The notes below the pieces were generated by a model. The model had not been told where the DNA came from, ran no database searches, and saw only the letters and a program-made list of their open reading frames with translations. DNA of 64,000 nt from assembly GCA_029817715.1 (NCBI GenBank), contig JARUPY010000606.1:5394001-5458000 (forward strand). The letters run 5' to 3'. The stretch's first letter is position 1, and each line of letters starts with the position of its first letter. The stretch is from Melastoma dodecandrum (lineage: Eukaryota > Streptophyta > Magnoliopsida > Myrtales > Melastomataceae). The position numbers were made by a program, and so were the translations under genes. Of the stretch, positions 21,738 to 44,011 are shown in pieces.

Positions 21738-24700
21738 GCTACCAATGTCAGTGCTGCACTGAACTCCATCCCTGTGCTTAACGGCACAAACTTCAGACCC
21801 TGGAAAGAACACATTGAGATCAATCTCACTGTCTTGGATTTGGACATGGCACTTCGGGTTGATCGCCCCGCCGCTCCTTCAGATGATAGTTCGGCTAATG
21901 TTAAACAGAACTATGAGCGGTGGGAGAGATCCAATCGCCTATGTCTGATGATCATGAAGCGTGCTATTCTAGACAGTTTTCGGGGCGCTATGTCCGATGC
22001 GACAGACGCCAAACAGTTCCTAGCCAATATAGAGAAGCGTTTTGAGAAAAACGAAAAGGCTGAGACGAGTGCGCTTCTAGCGTCTCTTTTCTCAAAAAGG
22101 TATAGTGGCAAGGGGAACATACGTGAGTACATCATGGAGATGTCTAACATCGCTTCCAAGCTTAAGGCACTCAAGCTAGATCTCTCGGATGATCTGTTGG
22201 TGCATCTGGTTTTGATATCCCTTCCTGCACACTTCAGTCAATTTAATGTCAGTTATAACTGTCAAAATGAGAAATGGAGCCTCAATGAGCTCATTTCTCA
22301 CCTAGTGCAGGAAGAGGACAGAATGAAGCGAGATAAGACTGAGAGTGCTCACTTGGCGTCCGCACGTAAGGACAATGCTAAGAAGAGGAAGAGCATTCAG
22401 GCTACTGCGGTTGCCCCGCAATAGAAGAAGCAGATGAAGGAGGTGACTCCTTTGGATTCTGATACCTGCTTCTTCTGCAAGAACAAGGGGCATAAGAAGA
22501 TTCAGTGTGCCGGATACCGTGACTGGCGCAAGAAAAAGGGTAATCTTCTCACTTTGGTTTGTTCTGAAGTTAATTTAGCTTCGGTACCTGAGAGCACTTG
22601 GTGGGTAGATTCTGGTGCTACTACTCACATTAGTGTCTCTATGCAGGGTTGCCTGAACTGGCGAGTTCCAGTTGATGCTGAAAAATTCATCTATGTGGGA
22701 GACGGCAAGTCAGTGAAGGTAGAGGCCATTGGGACTTTTAGGCTGTTGTTGAGAACTGGTTCCTATCTGGACCTGAAGGAGACTTTTGTAGTACCGTCTT
22801 TTAGACGGAATTTGATTTCTGTTTCTGCATTGGACAAATTTGGTTATTCTTGTTCCTTTGGAAACTGTCAGTTTAGTCTCTTTTATGGTTCCCGTACTAT
22901 TGGTACTGGTTCATTATCAGCATATGACAGACTTTATTTATTGGATACAGTGGCCTCATTTAATGAAACCTTGTGCTTCAGTTCTCGTGGTATAAAGCGT
23001 AAATTGACTAATAAGAATTCTGCCATTTTGTGGCACAAGCGTTTGGGTCACATTTCCAAACAGCGCATTCAGCGACTTGTGTCGGACGGAATTCTGGATA
23101 TCCCTGATATGGCGGACCTACAGGTCTGCATTGAGTGCATTAAGGGTAAACAGACAAACATTAGGCACCTTGATGCCAACCGGAGTACGGATGTCTTAGA
23201 ACTTGTGCATACAGATATCTGTGGGCCTTTCCCTACGGCATCCTGGAATGGCCAACAGTACTTCATTTCGTTCGTAGACGACTACTCTCGGTTTGGCTAT
23301 CTGTTTCTGATCAGTGAGAAGTCTCAGGCTCTGAATACGTTCAAGGCATATAAGGCTGAAGTTGAGAACCAACTAGGCAAATGGATTAAGGCGGTCAGGT
23401 CTGACCGTGGTGGTGAATACTACGGCAGATATGACGGATCAGGTGAACAACATCCAGGTCCTTTCGCTAAGTTCCTAGAGGAATGCGGTATCGTCTCTTA
23501 GTACACTATGCCGGGTAGTCCTACGATGAACGGTGTGGCTGAAAGACGAAACGGAACACTTAAGGACATGGTGAAGAGTATGATTAGTCATTCTACCTTA
23601 CCAGATTCCCTCTGGGGCGAAGCACTTAAGACCGCAGTATATTTGCTCAACATAGTGCCAACTAAGGCCGTTCAGAAAACCCCTTATGAACTATGGTATG
23701 GCAAGAAGCCAAATTTAAAGCATTTACACATTTGGGGTTGTCCAGCTGAGGCAAGGCCTTACAGGCCACATGAGAAGAAACTGGACTCTAGAACGGTTAG
23801 TTGTTATTTTGTTGGTTACTCTGAGAAGTCTAGGGGTTTCAAGTTTTTTTATCCCACTGCCAGATCGTTCTTTGAGACGAGAAATGCCCGATTTTTTGAG
23901 GATGTTGAGTTTGAAGGGGGAGATAAGGTTAAGGATGTCGTCTTTGAAGAGGAAACAATTTCTCTTCCTTCGGTTATTGTTCCGGATTTTGATCTGGTGA
24001 AACAAGACTACAATGAGGTACTCCCTCTTCAGGCTGAAGAGGCTATTCCAGATGAACAAATTCAGCAACCTCAAGAGATAGTGCCACTTAGGAGATCTAC
24101 TCGAGAAAGGAGAAGCGCGATTTCGGGCGATTTCGTTGTATATCTCCACGAGCATGAGGAAGGCATTGGAATGACAGAGGATGACCCGGTCAACCTTTGT
24201 GAGGCCATGCAGAGCTCCGAATCTCAGAAGTGGATTGATGCCATGAAGGATGAGATGAAGTCAATGGCTGACAATGACGTTTGGGATCTCGTTCCACTGC
24301 CCACTGGAGTGAAACCCATTGGTTGCAAATGGATTTTTAAGACCAAAAGGGATTCTAAGGGCAATGTGGAGAGATATAAGGCTCGTCTAGTCGCCAAAGG
24401 CTTTACTCAAAAGGAAGGCATTGATTATATAGAGACTTTCTCTCCGGTTTCTTCGAAAGACTCTTTCAGGATTATTATGACACTTGTGGCTCATTTTGAT
24501 CTCGAGCTACATCAGATGGATGTAAAGACAACGTTTCTCAATGGCGACATTGATGAGACGATTTATATGGTGCAGGCAGAATACTTTGCTTCGCAAGATG
24601 CAAAGAAGATGGTGTGCAAACTTAAGAAATCCATCTACAGGCTTAAGCAGGCTTCTCGTCAGTGGTATTACAAATTTCATCAAGTCATCGTCTCATTTGG

Positions 24701-25766
24701 TTTCGAGACTAATATCGTTGATGAATGTGTGTACCACAAGTTCAGTGGGAGTAAGTTCATTTTCCTGGTTTTGTATGTCGATGATATATTGATTGCAAGT
24801 AACGATGTAGGCTTATTGCACGGAACTAAGAAATTTCTCCCGGAGAAATTCGAGATGAAGGATCTTGGTGATGCCTCTTTTGTATTAGGGATCCAGATTC
24901 ACCGAGATCGCTCTCGGGGTATTCTTGGATTATCACAAAAGAGCTATATCGAGAAAGTGCTGATGAGGTACGGGTTAAAGGACTGCAGACCAGGAGATAC
25001 CCCTATAGCTAAAGGAGACAAATTCAGTCTCAATCAGTGCCCCAAGAATAATTTTGAGATTCAGGAGATGCAGAAGATTCCTTATGCGTCGGCAGTTGGG
25101 AGTCTGATGTACGCTCAAGTCTGTACACGTCCGGATATTGCGTACATAGTAGGGATGTTGGGGAGGTACTTGAGTAACCCGGGCGTGGGTCATTGGACAG
25201 CAGCCAAACGGGTCTTGAGATATCTACAGAGAACAAAGCATTTCATGCTCACTTACCGGAGATCAGATCAGTTGGAGATCATCGGGTATTCTGATTCCGA
25301 TTTTGGTGGATGTCTAGACAGTCGTCGATCCACGTCAGGTTATATTTATCTGCTAGCTGGAGGAGCTATTTCCTGAAAAAGCGCTAAGCAGAAGCTCACA
25401 GCGTCTTCAACCATGGAAGCAGAATATATAGCTTGTTTTGAGGCGTCCAATCATGGGGTATGGCTGCGGAATTTTGTCACAGGGCTGCGCATCATTGATA
25501 CCATTGAGAGACCGCTTAAGTTATTCTGTGACAATAAGTCGGCAGTGATGTACTCCAACAGCAACGAGAGCTCTTCGAGGTCTAAACACATTGACATCAA
25601 GTTCCTGGCTATAAAAGACAGGATTCAGAGTGGCTCTTTATCTATAGAGCACATCGGTACGTCTTCCATGATTGCGAATCCGTTTACTAAGCCGTTACCA
25701 CCCAGGGTCTTTCACCAGCATGTTGCTCGTATGGGTGTTATGTCACTAGATGATGTAATGGTTTAG
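21738..25766 (+). pseudogene. Copia Gag-Pol polyprotein, three in-frame stops
   Basis: One reading frame runs from about 21738 to TAG at 25764-25766, broken at 22422 (TAG), 23499 (TAG) and 25374 (TGA). In order it shows: a Gag/UBN2-type region (NGTNFRPWKEHIEINL); a CX2CX4HX4C zinc knuckle (CFFCKNKGHKKIQC); protease WWVDSGATTHIS; a GAG-pre-integrase HHCC region (LWHKRLGH, CIEC); an integrase catalytic core ([36 protein letters not shown]); reverse transcriptase ([23 protein letters not shown]); and RNase H ([17 protein letters not shown]). The second stop replaces the residue before YTMPGSP, and the third replaces the expected Trp in ISWKSAKQ. No frameshift was seen. The element is non-autonomous unless the stops are read through. 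Confidence 0.95.
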
Positions 25767-26147
25767 TGGGAGATGTTACTTCGATTAATTTCAGTTGTAC
25801 GTACACTTTTGAACTTCAGTTTCAGCTTTGGTTTCAGTTTCAGTTTCGGTTACACTCTAGATCGAAAATTTCTGGATCTCACGTTAGGAGGACTAGTTGG
25901 AAATAGGCATGTACATATCACATCTTATGTAATTTCCATGCTGCGCACCTATACTTGGCTATGTCGTTGAGTGTGTTGGTATCTGTGATTATTGAAGGTT
26001 TAGCTGCGATTAATGACAGCGAAAGCCGCTTTAGTCCTAATACTGATATGCTTGATGGACCAGACTGTTGAGATGATTGATAGGGATATGTTTTATGGCG
26101 ATCTCATTTAGTGTGTTATGATTGTTCGGTTTTATCAGTCGGTCCAA

Positions 26148-26155
26148 GTGGGAGA
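26148..26155 (+). promoter_or_regulatory. Polypurine tract
   Basis: GTGGGAGA lies one base before the 3' LTR, the expected plus-strand primer position. Confidence 0.8.
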
Positions 26156-26156
26156 T

Positions 26157-26611
26157 TGTTAGAAATAATAATTTCATTAGGTGGCCCGACATTTATGTTC
26201 AGTCATACACAAACTATCCGGATATTGGGCCTGATTAAGTGATCTAATTTATATCAATATTATGATGGTTCAATTGACGTCTCATTAAGTATAGGGGTAT
26301 ATTGTGCAGCTACCGCAATAATCTCTTATTCTGTGATGGGTGAAATTAAAGAGATTATTAACCTCAGGGACTTAATTGTCAATGAGGGGTTATGGTCCCC
26401 AGGCCATGCGAATATAAGACAACTGTAGGGCATCTCATTACCCTAATCAGTTTTACATACGTCAAAAATCGTAAAGGCCTGAAAGACCAAAACCTAGGCA
26501 TTCAGGCTCTCCAGGTTTCCAATGAATTCATCAGGTACGCTTCCGTATCTAGACTTTGATCTCGGTAATTCGACATATGTGTTCCCAGATTTATATGGAT
26601 TAATTCTAACA
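26157..26611 (+). repeat. Copia 3' LTR
   Basis: 455 bp from TGTTAGAAATAAT to CTAACA, about 94% identical by eye to the 5' LTR. Confidence 0.95.
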
Positions 26612-26806
26612 ATATCCTCGTGGTTTCCGCCTCGACGAAGATATGGTAAAAGACGAGCAACCTCCCGTAGCTGTTTGCGATGTTCCCGAGAGTTCTCTTC
26701 CGATCCCTCCATCGACCCTATCTTGCTGTCGCGTTCTGGAAATTTTGCTCGTGGAGTAAAAAAATGAAAGACATTCCGGGAACCGAACAATTGCATTGAA
26801 ATTTTC
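26612..26806. other. Right flank of copia element
   Basis: A minus-strand open frame includes REHRKQLREVARLLPYLRRG and stops being meaningful at the LTR end. It may be a fragment of a gene cut by the insertion, but no family is recognised. Confidence 0.3.
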
Positions 26807-26936
26807 TTCGAAGTCTTGTTCAGCTTCTTGTTCAAATAATAGTAATTATTTCGAAGTCTTGTTCAGCCTCTTGTTCAAATAATATTAATTATTTCGAAGT
26901 CTTGTTCAGCCTCTTGTTCAAATAATATTAATTATA
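26807..26936 (+). repeat. 43-bp tandem repeat, three copies
   Basis: TTCGAAGTCTTGTTCAGC begins units at 26807, 26850 and 26893. The spacing is exactly 43 bp and the copies are almost identical. It lies about 190-320 bp upstream of the PR-4 start codon. Confidence 0.95.
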
Positions 26937-27049
26937 ACTTCCCAAACAACAACGATAACAATAACCACAGCTAATTCTTTGGTTGACTGGGAAAATTTGG
27001 CATTCGATTCAATAATAATAATAATAATCAACATCGATGCTATTTCGCC

Positions 27050-27057
27050 TATAAATA
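27050..27057 (+). promoter_or_regulatory. TATA box of PR-4 gene
   Basis: TATAAATA lies 69 bp before the PR-4 ATG at 27126, leaving room for a short leader. Confidence 0.7.
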
Positions 27058-27125
27058 GTGGGCCTTTTATTGAGAAACAATGCCATAGAGAGAAAGAACA
27101 AAAGCATAAGTGAAGCAGAGAAGTC

Positions 27126-27674
27126 ATGGAGGCCAAGGAAGTGAAATTTGGCTACTTGCTGGTTATCTTCATGGTCTGTCTCGTCATTGGGGTCGCAGAT
27201 GCTCAATCCGCCACTAACGTCAGGGCGACCTATAATTTCTACTATCCCGAGAAGAAGAACTGGAATTTGATGGCGGACAGCACTTTCTGTTCCACCTGGG
27301 ACGCGAGCAAGCCGCTGTCGTGGAGGCAAAAGTACCGATGGACAAGCTTCTGCGGGCCAGCCGGACCGACGGGGCAAGCCTCTTGCGGCCGATGCTTGTT
27401 GGTGAGAACGGATCGCTTGTGCCACTGCGATACATGACCGAACCGCGGCTGCGACCGCAATTGCGCGTCAGTTCTGTAGGGTTTTATGGATTTGCATGTT
27501 CAGGTGACGAATACGAGGACCGGAAAGCAAGAGATGGCAAGGATCGTGGATCAGTGCAGCAACGGGGGGCTGGACATGGATCAGGGTCTTTTTGCTCAGC
27601 TGGACACGAACGGGGATGGACACGCACAGGGCGCACTGACGGTCGACTACCAGTTCGTCGACTGCCACGACTGA
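27126..27674 (+). CDS. PR4: Pathogenesis-related protein 4 (barwin domain, class II)
   Basis: Two exons, 27126-27401 and 27504-27674, joined at CLL|VTNTRTG with a GT-AG intron of 102 bp, giving 148 aa. Residues 1-26 form a secretion signal (hydrophobic [13 protein letters not shown], probable cleavage after ADA), and the mature protein starts [10 protein letters not shown]. The barwin domain has the six expected cysteines, in [32 protein letters not shown] and QFVDC. There is no hevein chitin-binding domain, so this is class II. Family members are secreted, bind chitin and often have RNase activity in pathogen defence. A single-frame reading stops early inside the intron; the spliced reading restores the whole domain. 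A TATA box and the 43-bp repeats lie upstream, and a related fragment lies at 19.5 kb. Confidence 0.93.
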
Positions 27675-29812
27675 CTGCCGCCACACCTCAGGGCCCAATT
27701 AGAAGTCGACCGTCAAGAGATAAGGGGTATAGGCGAAGTCCTATTTGGGCCTTGATCCAAGCCCATTTCGTGGCCCAAATAAAAAGGGTGACTTTGGAAG
27801 TCAGGTCTGGGAGATGTATCAATTTTCTTTTTTCGGATAAGTTTAAATTTTAAAACTTTATAAGTGGAATACTAATAAGATCTCGGTACTTTCGGTGGGG
27901 CCCATACAGATTCAAACAAGCATGATTCTGGATGAAATCTGGTGACATTTATAACGCATTTCCCTTTTGCTTTTAAGGCATAAATTCGTTTACCAAGAAC
28001 ACAGAAAAAGGAGGAGAAATGGAATCCGATGATATGTTAATAATGTATGGCCCTTAGTTTGGTCGGGTCTTCAACACCCGGCCAATGCCAAAAAGAAGGG
28101 CGACAAGAAAGAGTACCAGGAGAGAAAGCAACTAAGCAACCATTGCCCCAAGAGTTAGTCCTTCTAGAAACACTCCCGAACCACTTCTTTCTAATCCGCC
28201 GCATCCTAGTTCCGATCCATGACGTTCTTCTCCTGATTCTTACCCGAATGATAAATCAAGCTTTGTTCCAAAATGCCCCCAAATTATTGTTAGAAACAGT
28301 GAGTTCGATATACAATAACGAGTTCCGTACGAAAATTTGAAACTGAGTTCCGTAATATTTTAAGGAAGTCGCTTTTAGAAACCGTGAGTTTTCATAAAAT
28401 TCGGTTTCCTTGGTGCAAGAAGCTTGCTAGGCCTGGAGTCATAAATAGCACTCGTTGGCGGACTAGCGGGTGATATAAGGCACGAAGAGGGATGTGCTTT
28501 AAGGATAATTATACGAGGACGTAAAGAACATCCAAGGATACCAGCTTGTGGGTGGAATCACAAAGAAGGAAGGCATAGAGGGGTACATGTCTTGAAGACC
28601 TCACAGGATGGTCGTGGTGATGCACATGCTTGAGAACACAGGGCAGTGAAGGTATGCTCGTGGAAGGCTCCATGAGCAACGTCCATGAAGGAACAGGGAT
28701 GGATATGGACTCACATAGAAGAGTTCGTAAAAAATGCGAACAGGCCAAGTGAGCATTGGACGTGTCACTTCGTGAAGGAGCTCTAATGAACGGACATGCC
28801 CCGTGAAGGGGCGACGTTTATGAAATGTCATATTCTTTGCGCAGGTTCCCCTTGGACGGTCATAACACTTGGAAGGGACACATCAAATCAAAAGTAGTGT
28901 TCCAAGAGCAGTTCAAGGGCGGATACATTAGGTGCCCTTAAAACTAACACGATCCCTTGTTATTGTATTATATCGTGAACAGCCTCGACCTTCTATATAT
29001 ATAAGAGGGCTTGTAAAGGAGACGAGAATAAAAAGTGATTGAGAGATAGGTCGTATTTGGGAATGCCGGATAGAAAAAACCAGTGTCCTTCACCTAAATA
29101 CTTTATGTTTTCATTGTGCGTTTGGGCGGTCGTGTTTGTGGGCAAGACATTGCCTCTAGCCAGGACATTGCATTTGTCCTTGCTAACAGCTTCCCGTCGT
29201 TGTTGGCAATGTTCCAAGTTCCCTTCGATCCATTCTATCACGCACACTCGAACCGTGTCCTTCTCGAAATACCCGCCACCACTTGGAGGGGGTCATCAAA
29301 ACCTCGATCCACTTCATATTGCCAAGACTCTCTCGTATCAGTTCCTTACCATATCAAATACAAGGATGTCCAAATAACAATGACAACCACCGGTAACAAA
29401 ATGAGTGAGCTAAAGACTTTTATACAACAAAGCCGACCCTTCTTTTCACTCATCGCCAAGAAACGTATAATAATAAACGCTTGGCTCCATTTGCCAAAAT
29501 CAGAAGCCCCCAAAAAATTCGAGCATCGTTACATAGATTAGACTAGTTATCCCCGACGAATTCGTCATATGTCGATTCTCGGAGCTATGACCGTACGATC
29601 CACGGAATTTTAAACAGATTGTCAGTCCAAATGCCAGTTTACAGCATTCTAGATCAGCCTCCTGGCATGAAAAGCAAAGGCAGTATTAGTATTAGCCTGT
29701 GTGTGATAAAGCAAGTGGGATTTCTTCATGGAATAGTGGACTTCAACTAGAGAAAAAAATTTGGTGCAGATGTCGAGCTACCATCTAGTGTTACATCGAA
29801 GAAGGCTCCTCT
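27675..29812. other. Gene-free stretch between PR-4 and casein kinase
   Basis: No supported coding region. At 28996-29040, TATATATAAGAGGG followed by an A-rich tract resembles a promoter or an LTR R region, but I found no matching second LTR. The end near 29813 holds the casein kinase 3' untranslated region on the minus strand. Confidence 0.4.
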
Positions 29813-33321
<3,509 letters not shown>

Positions 33322-34200
33322 CGTCATCAAGCAACACTAAGCCCTCTTTCGAACCAAAATCAACTGACCCCCTCCAATTCCCAGATTCCAATTTTAGTAC
33401 CAGAAACCGCAATAGCCCACACCCAAGAAACAGTCAGCCTTCTCACAAAGAAAACTTCCAAACCGAACCCCAACCCCCCCGGCCAAAAAATAAAAACTAG
33501 CGGTTCAAAATAAGCAATCCCAAAGAATGCACCACCTACGAAGAACCAATCGACCCACAAATAATCACATTCCTAAAGTGCAACGATCCAACGTAGAACT
33601 GCGACGGATTGAGCAAGTAAAGGGTTTTACGAAGTGGGTGTCAAAAAAATCTGTACTTAATCCGCAAAAAGTAGGAATTGGTAATTTCCCAGGTAGATAA
33701 ACCAGCAAGCCGAGGAAAAAATACAAGCCCGGAAGTTCAGCCCTGGCAGCTTATTAGTTTTTTCTTTTTCTCGGTCGTTTTCTCGTGGGAGATAAAGGTA
33801 TTATAGTGTCGATCTAAAGGAAGAATAGGGGAAGACGAGTAGAGAGACAGGGAGGCCAGGGATTGAGATAGAGAGATGAGAAGAGAAGGTGGGTTGGAGT
33901 TGGAGGCACGTCCGGTTGGGTGGTTGGGTGGGGGAGGTTGAGTTCGCCTCCTTTCTAGAGAAGCGTGCGCTGTGGGACTTTTTTTTTTTCTCTGTTGGCT
34001 TGGGTTGGCTGCTTGGGATGAGGGCCACGTGGGTCACGCGCGTTTTAGGACACCCTCGGACTTCTCCGCCGGCGCATCAGTAGGGAAGGGGGACGGTCTG
34101 ACTTTCGTCGGTAAAACCCGTAACATTTTCTCGAATAAAAATCTAAATTTTTCAGAATCATTTTCAATTTTAAGAAGGAAAATATGTAAAGGGGATGACG
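33322..34200. other. Upstream region of the casein kinase gene
   Basis: Pyrimidine-rich on the gene strand near 33322-33560, fitting a 5' leader. GC-richer DNA with a purine run lies around 33830-33900. Open frames on both strands look like chance frames. Confidence 0.4.
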
Positions 34201-34344
34201 TTTCCTTAGTGATGTGAAAGAGTTTCCTTAGTCTTTTCTAAGAAAATTATAGTGGATTTGGATGACATACTTTTTAGGGGGGAGGCTTGGAAGAATCCCG
34301 TGAAATGTCTTCGAAGTAAGGATTTGGAGGACAACACGACATCG

Positions 34345-34882
34345 TCCTCGTATTTATAGAACTTTTGTTCTTTAATGACGTCATTTGAATAAATTATTTT
34401 ACTAAATAATCTCGTAAATTTTAAAATTTTTCGACTAACTTTCCTTATACTTGGAATTTTCAAAGAAAAAAAAAAATTCAAAAGTCATTCACGCGAGGAA
34501 GTCGGCCTAGGCCGACTTCCCTAGGCAAAAAAAATTTTTCAAAGGTAAAAACATAAAAATAAAAATAAAAATTTTAAAGGTCATTTACATGAGAAAGTCG
34601 ACATTTATAAAGCTGATTTCCCTACCCTTACGCAAAAAAAAATTTCAAAGGCAAAAAAAAAAATTCAAATGTCATTTACACGAGAAAGTCGGCCTTAAAG
34701 GCCGACTTCCCTACACTTAGATAATAAAATTTTTCAAAGGCCGACTTTCTCGAGACTGAAGTCGACCTTTGTAAGGCCGATTTCACTGGATTAGTCGACG
34801 AATTTTGAAAGTTACGAGATTATTTGGTGAAATAATTTACCAAATGACATCATTAAGGAACAAAACTCCGTATTTATACCCC
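34345..34882. mobile_element. Foldback / inverted-repeat element
   Basis: Left arm about 34345-34440 (TTTATAGAACTTTTGTTC, TTTAATGACGTCATTTG, AATAATCTCGTAA) pairs with right arm about 34785-34882 read in reverse complement (TTATACCCC side, CTTAATGATGTCATTTGG, AATAATCTCGTAA). Between them lie three or four diverged units with short palindromes built on GTCGGCC...GGCCGAC (34500-34520, 34600-34622, 34689-34710, 34738-34775). Each is followed by an A-rich run. The whole should fold into one large hairpin with nested stems. There is no coding capacity, so it is a MITE-like or foldback element. Confidence 0.7.
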
Positions 34883-36821
34883 CGGTGTAGTTTCTTTTTT
34901 TTCTCTCTTCAAATAATGAAGAAAAGAGTGTGGAAGAACAGATGATGATGGATGTCCGAGGAAGGAAGTTTCCGACGAGGATAAATCAATCTTCCTATTA
35001 TTATTCAAAGACTCCTATCTTAACTTTGGCTAAGACCATTACACTTCTTCTTATTATTATTATTATTATCATCATTACCGAACCCGACACAAAACTCGGA
35101 AATCCGAAACTCACCGGCGGTTCGCTCGAAGACCACGGCCGAGGAATGGCCGGCGGGCGGGTACACGAGAGCCCACAGGATATTCGCGAAAGGAAGAAAA
35201 ACCGACCAAAAGGCAACGCGGTTTCTTTCCCTTCCCCGCGGGCTGCCATGTGAAATGACTAAAACACCCCCCACCCCCAACCCAAACCCTCGAGATCTAA
35301 ATTTATATAATCAAACGATCCAATCTTTGCCTCTTTTTTTTTAACATACGACGTTTTCTGGACACGAGAATTTCCCAACTCGCCCTCTCCTTTTTCTCTG
35401 GGTGGGACGAAAATTAAGACACGAATTCATGAAACTTCTGTTGTTATTATTGGTAATGTTGTTCTTCACATGAACCATCTTCTGGGTTCCTAATGTTTCT
35501 TTATACCCCCCTCCGCCCCCTGCCTGCCTCTGCTCCTACTTGTTTTGGGTTTTGGTAAATTTAATTCTCTTGGACTCGGTTCCCCCTTCTTTTTCCTCCC
35601 AATAATGATGATGATGATGATAACGTGACAAAAAGCCTCCTGATGCTAAAATTGTTTGGGCAAGTTGGGACCCGAATCAATTGTGAATTTTTGGTTGGAT
35701 TTTGCTCTGATTTGTGGGACTGTGTCTAGGGTTTCCCCTCTTTCTATTTTTGTTGAGGAGGAGGGGGGGTTTGATTTTTCAGTCGACCTGATCTTGATGG
35801 ATGGAAGTGGTGGTCCTGATGATAAGATCTGCTGGGTTTTCTTTATTTTACAAAAAAAAAAATTCTGGGTTTTGGGCTTGTCGGATCTGATGATTTTTGA
35901 TCCCCTGAAATTAGGGTTTTGATTTTTCCCCCCTTTGGTTTCTTTCTTATAAAAATTAAAATTTGTTCTGTAGCAGCTGGGTAAGATTTGGGATAGACTG
36001 TTTTTCAAGAGATAAAACCAGACAACCCGGGATCAGTACTTATGTGAGCCATACACCAATATCCCATTGTTTCTATCTTTCTCCCTCACTCTCTCTCAAT
36101 TGATGTGAAAAATTGAGCTGTGTCATCATGATTCCATAGTTTGTTCTCTTATCCCTGGCAAATCTGAAGATTAGGCGTGATTGGTTACTAAAAGGGACTC
36201 TGGATGAAGTTCTAGTTACCTGGCTGCATAATGACGCATTGCTGGACATTTTGAATGAGTTGTTGTTCTGTGGGAGTGAAAAAAAGGGCTGCTGTGATCT
36301 GTGACGGCTTGCATAACACGCTCATTCGACCGAAAAGCTTGATTTGGTGCCAGAAACCTGCTAAATTTATAGTTCTCAGAGAAGTAGATGTTTGATGTCA
36401 TTTCAAAGCATGAAGCTACTTCTTACTGGATAAGGGTTTTAACATACTTAAAAGTCTGGTGTGTTTGTTTCTTTCTCGTATCATTCAAAATGGCGGTTAT
36501 TGTAGCATGCATTGATGCAGTCCTGCATGTTTAGTGATCTTTAGTGTTCGTCATTTTGGTGCCCTCTGATATATATTTTATGCACAGTGGCTTGTTCTGC
36601 AGTATGCTAATTGATTCTACTGCTTTCAACCCATTTTTGTTTCCTTCCTTATATATATCTCTTGCAGGTAGATATGGTTCACTTTTAATCAGCTCTGTGA
36701 AAATTGGCATATGAGGTTCCTTGCAATCCAGCTTCACAATGATGGAAACAATACAAGTTGGTTGATTGGGATATATGTTATCTGGGTGATTTGCCCTCGA
36801 GTCTCCTCATTACTATAAATT
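34883..36821 (+). other. Upstream and leader region of the JmjC demethylase
   Basis: CT-rich tracts, a (TTA)n run at about 35049-35068 and a (GAT)n run at 35602-35620 are seen. The sequence at 36655-36668 (CTCTTGCAG followed by GTAGATATGG) is a good 3' splice site for an intron in the 5' leader. Small open frames here (such as 34930-35253) have no recognisable product. Confidence 0.45.
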
Positions 36822-43292
<6,471 letters not shown>

Positions 43293-44011
43293 CTTATTAA
43301 TCATGGCTCACTGATCGCCGGACCCGGATCGGACCCTGTATATACTTGAGGCATGACAATGCTCTTCCATTTAGCAAAGCAGAAGGATAGCACTTAGCCC
43401 AAAAAAGGTTTAAAAAAAGAGCAGTTGAATCGGTGGAAAATTTTCCCTTTTGTTTCCCCAGTTGGATTCATATCAGATCTCTTGTTTGTTTGTTTCTTCT
43501 TTGAACGGATAGGGTGGTTCGATTCATCCTTATGACCACGCTTTTTATTCCTCTGGACTTCTAGGCGCAATTGGGAGGTGTAGGGAGCTGCATTTGGTAG
43601 AAGGTGGGGGTGTAAGTAGCTATAGTTGACATTGTTGTTGACATTTTTGGCAAGATGTTCATAAACAATTTCCTTTTGGGGCTAATACATGATTCTTCAT
43701 TATTCCATTGGATTTGCATACTCAAAGTCTGAAGTTAAGACATCCGGCCCCAAATGCCAGTCAGATAGTTTTTGCCAGTTAAGAATGTTACGAGTCCATC
43801 AAGAGTGCTTGATCTCTTGTTGAAGCTAATCCGATTACAAATGCAATCAGAGAACCAGTTTTCAACTAAATGAGGAACAGATACTCAATGTAGTATTCAC
43901 TCAGTGGTTTGTCAAGACCTACACAAAACTTGAGCTACATGGAGATTCACATTAAACAGCCTTGATCATGCTTTGACTATTTCCTTCTGGAGTCGGATGA
44001 ATGTGTTTCAG
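43293..44011. other. Converging 3' regions of demethylase and CPP1-like gene
   Basis: Non-coding sequence between two stop codons facing each other. It should contain both 3' untranslated regions. Confidence 0.6.

Larger units (their letters stand above)
20286..26611 (+). mobile_element. Ty1/copia LTR retrotransposon, full-length but coding-defective
   Basis: Two 455-bp LTRs (TGTTA...TAACA) flank a Met-tRNA primer-binding site and a leader. These are followed by a gag-protease-integrase-RT-RNase H reading frame and a purine-rich tract. Integrase before RT is the copia order. The LTRs differ at about 26 of 455 positions by eye (about 94% identical), so insertion was not recent. No perfect 5-bp target-site duplication is evident: left flank AAATA, right flank ATATC, with only the trinucleotide ATA matching. 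Three in-frame stops disable the polyprotein. Confidence 0.95.

Noticed and set aside
26807..26936. Possible CRISPR-like array
   Set aside because: The units are contiguous 43-bp tandem repeats without unique spacers, in a plant nuclear context.
27126..27437. PR-4 as a frameshifted or truncated pseudogene
   Set aside because: The apparent early stop lies in an intron. GT-AG splicing at 27402-27503 restores the whole barwin domain.
28990..29541. TATA-like sequence followed by open frames, possible small gene
   Set aside because: The frames overlap in several phases without motif or plausible splice pattern. It is more like a fragment of a transposon LTR, and no partner was found.
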